From: Akkermansia sp.
Lineage (GTDB): Bacteria; Verrucomicrobiota; Verrucomicrobiia; Verrucomicrobiales; Akkermansiaceae
Direction: 5' to 3'
Length of the DNA stretch: 17,548 bases
NCBI GenBank assembly: GCA_020047775.1
Contig: JAIFNK010000045.1
Location: 1 to 17,548, forward strand
Both the position numbers and the translations under genes were made by a program. The notes under the pieces are model-generated. The model searched no databases. It was not told the DNA's origin and saw only the letters and a program-made list of their open reading frames with translations. Shown here piece by piece: positions 15,968 through 17,548 of this stretch. Position 1 is the first letter of the stretch. The number at the start of each line of letters is the position of its first letter.

Positions 15968-17548
15968 GTGGCCCAGATTCCGAAAGAAAGTGTTGAGAAA
16001 GTGCTCGAAGCGACGGACATCGTCGATTTGATCGGTTCTTACATCCAGGTGAAAAAGGCGGGCTCGGCATTCCGGGCGAATTGCCCGTTCCACAACGAGA
16101 AGACGCCGTCGTTTTACATCACGCCGTCCACGCAGCGCTTCCACTGCTTCGGCTGTGGCGCGGGCGGCGACGCGATTTCCTTCGTCCGCGATCATGAAAA
16201 CCTGCCGTTCGTGGATGCGGTGCGGAAGCTCGCATCGCGGGCGGGGATTCACATCGTCGAGGAGGAATCGGATCCGAAGGCCGACCAATCCCGCCGTTCG
16301 CGCGGGCGCTTGCTGGACATTCATCGCGAGGCGACCGCGTTTTTCCACGAGCAGTTGATGAAAAATCCGGCGGCAGCGCATGCCAAGGACTACATGAAAT
16401 CGCGCGGCTTCGGCAGCGCGATGGCGGTGAGCTGGATGATCGGCTGGATGCCGGACAACCCGAAGGTTTTCCTCGATTGGGCGAAGTCGCGGAAGTTCAC
16501 CGGGCGCGAGTTGGTGGATTCCGGCATCGTCAAGCTGAAGGAGGACAACCAGCCGCGGTCCGGGCTGTTTGTGCGTTTTCAAGACCGGCTGATGTTTCCA
16601 ATCCGCAACGAGCTTGGCGACGTGATCGCCTTCACCGCGCGGCAGCTCCGCGAGAACAAAAACAGCGGGAAATATATCAACTCGCCGGAGACGGCGATTT
16701 ATAAAAAATCGAAGGTGTTCTTCGCCTTGGACCGGGCGAAAAAATCCATCCTCGCCGAGGGAGCGGCGCTGCTTTGCGAAGGGCAGCTCGATGCGATTTG
16801 CTGCCACGAGCATGGCTTCACCCACGCCATCGCCACCTCCGGCACGGCGTGCACCAGCGAACACGCGAGGATCATCAAGCGCTATACGGGAAATGTGATG
16901 ATCTGTTTTGACGCCGATAACGCCGGCATGGCGGCGGTGGAAAAGGCCTACCGGCAGCTGGTTCCCGAAGGACTCGGGGTCCGTGTGGTGGAGATGCCGG
17001 CGGGGGATGATCCGGATTCCTATTTGAAGACCCACGGCAAGGAGGCGTTCCGCCAACTGCTGTCTAACGCGAAGGAGTTTTTCCATTTCAAGCTGGAACG
17101 GGCGAAGGCGACCGGTCGCTTCGATTCGCCCACGGAGCGGGCGGCCGCGCTGAATGAATGCGCCGAAATGTTATCCCTGATCACCGACTTCGCGGTGCAG
17201 GACAACCAGCTCAACATCGTGGCGGTGCATCTCCAGACATCGACGAGTTCGCTGCGGGAGGCGATCGCCAAGGCCAAGGCGCAGCCGAAGCGGGCCTACG
17301 CCGAAAAGACGACGGGGGAGAGTGAAATCAAGCCGCCGTCCGCGCCCACACCGTTGCACCGGATCGTGGCGTTCCTCTGTCATCTCGCGCTCACGTCCGG
17401 CCCGGCGCAGCGGTTTCTCGGCGAGCAATTCGAGACGCTGCACGAGGCGAACCGCTGGCTCGAGGGCATCCCCTTGTTGGAGACGATTCTCGGAGCCGCG
17501 CCGGACCCTTCCTCGAATGCGGCGGTGAATGCCTTCATGGGCGGTCTA
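15968..17548 (+). CDS. dnaG: DNA primase (3' end missing)
   Basis: The frame from GTG 15968 (VAQIPKESVEKVLEATDIVD) stays open for 527 codons to the window edge, so the C-terminus is missing. The zinc-binding CHC2 domain has C39-x2-H42 in NCPFHNEKTPSF and C60-x2-C63 in HCFGCGAGGD. A primase catalytic core follows (SGLFVRFQDRLMFPI, GKYINSPET). The Toprim fold has E271 in CEGQLDAI, where EGYxD is usual, and the metal-binding D315/D317 in FDADNAG. The enzyme makes the RNA primers for DNA replication and works with the DnaB helicase through its C-terminal domain, only the beginning of which is seen. No Shine-Dalgarno site lies before the GTG. It is transcribed away from tRNA-Val and gltBD. Confidence 0.95.
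   Translation, partial: MAQIPKESVEKVLEATDIVDLIGSYIQVKKAGSAFRANCPFHNEKTPSFYITPSTQRFHCFGCGAGGDAISFVRDHENLPFVDAVRKLASRAGIHIVEEESDPKADQSRRSRGRLLDIHREATAFFHEQLMKNPAAAHAKDYMKSRGFGSAMAVSWMIGWMPDNPKVFLDWAKSRKFTGRELVDSGIVKLKEDNQPRSGLFVRFQDRLMFPIRNELGDVIAFTARQLRENKNSGKYINSPETAIYKKSKVFFALDRAKKSILAEGAALLCEGQLDAICCHEHGFTHAIATSGTACTSEHARIIKRYTGNVMICFDADNAGMAAVEKAYRQLVPEGLGVRVVEMPAGDDPDSYLKTHGKEAFRQLLSNAKEFFHFKLERAKATGRFDSPTERAAALNECAEMLSLITDFAVQDNQLNIVAVHLQTSTSSLREAIAKAKAQPKRAYAEKTTGESEIKPPSAPTPLHRIVAFLCHLALTSGPAQRFLGEQFETLHEANRWLEGIPLLETILGAAPDPSSNAAVNAFMGGL

Noticed and set aside
15866..17086. 406-codon - strand frame opposite dnaG
   Set aside because: The + strand has the complete zinc-binding and Toprim motifs of primase; the opposite frame is Arg/Leu-rich antisense.
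1..17548. CRISPR array, insertion-sequence ends or integrase
   Set aside because: I saw no regularly spaced repeats, no transposase or integrase motifs and no terminal inverted repeats with target duplications in the window.

Overview
The window looks like a chromosomal segment of a moderately GC-rich Verrucomicrobium (Luteolibacter/Akkermansiaceae-like is my best guess). This rests on secreted glycan-processing proteins of kinds common in Verrucomicrobia and Planctomycetes, genes without clear Shine-Dalgarno sites, and a housekeeping set (gltBD, tRNA-Val, dnaG) in a non-proteobacterial order. The taxonomic call is inference; no rRNA is present.

Bases 1-7149 (+ strand) carry a secreted carbohydrate cluster. 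It holds a large protein with an alpha-barrel-like and HEAT-like architecture (DUF6288-like, cut by the left edge), a sialate-O-acetylesterase-like protein, and an alpha-galactosidase-like glycoside hydrolase whose last ~75 codons lie in another frame. A GNAT acetyltransferase and a hairpin terminator follow. The first two proteins share a ~185-residue jelly-roll-like domain. It is C-terminal in the first and nested inside the esterase fold, between the core and the catalytic-His segment, in the second. Upstream of the third gene lies a decayed copy of the second gene's signal-peptide coding sequence, so the locus appears to have been built by duplication and loss.

Bases 7150-9192 are a scar of gene fragments: the C-terminal third of a short-chain dehydrogenase (- strand), the frameshifted C-terminal half of a sulfotransferase-like protein (+ strand), and a SET/LSMT-like ORF (- strand) that runs into the antisense of the sulfotransferase piece. 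The rest of this stretch holds nothing I recognise.

Bases 9193-15399 (- strand) encode both subunits of NADPH-type glutamate synthase (gltB then gltD), which joins 2-oxoglutarate and glutamine-derived ammonia to make glutamate. The spacer between them contains a tandem 14-mer. A candidate promoter with a palindrome lies upstream of gltB. Then come tRNA-Val(CAC) on the - strand (15749-15823) and dnaG primase on the + strand from 15968, which runs off the right edge.
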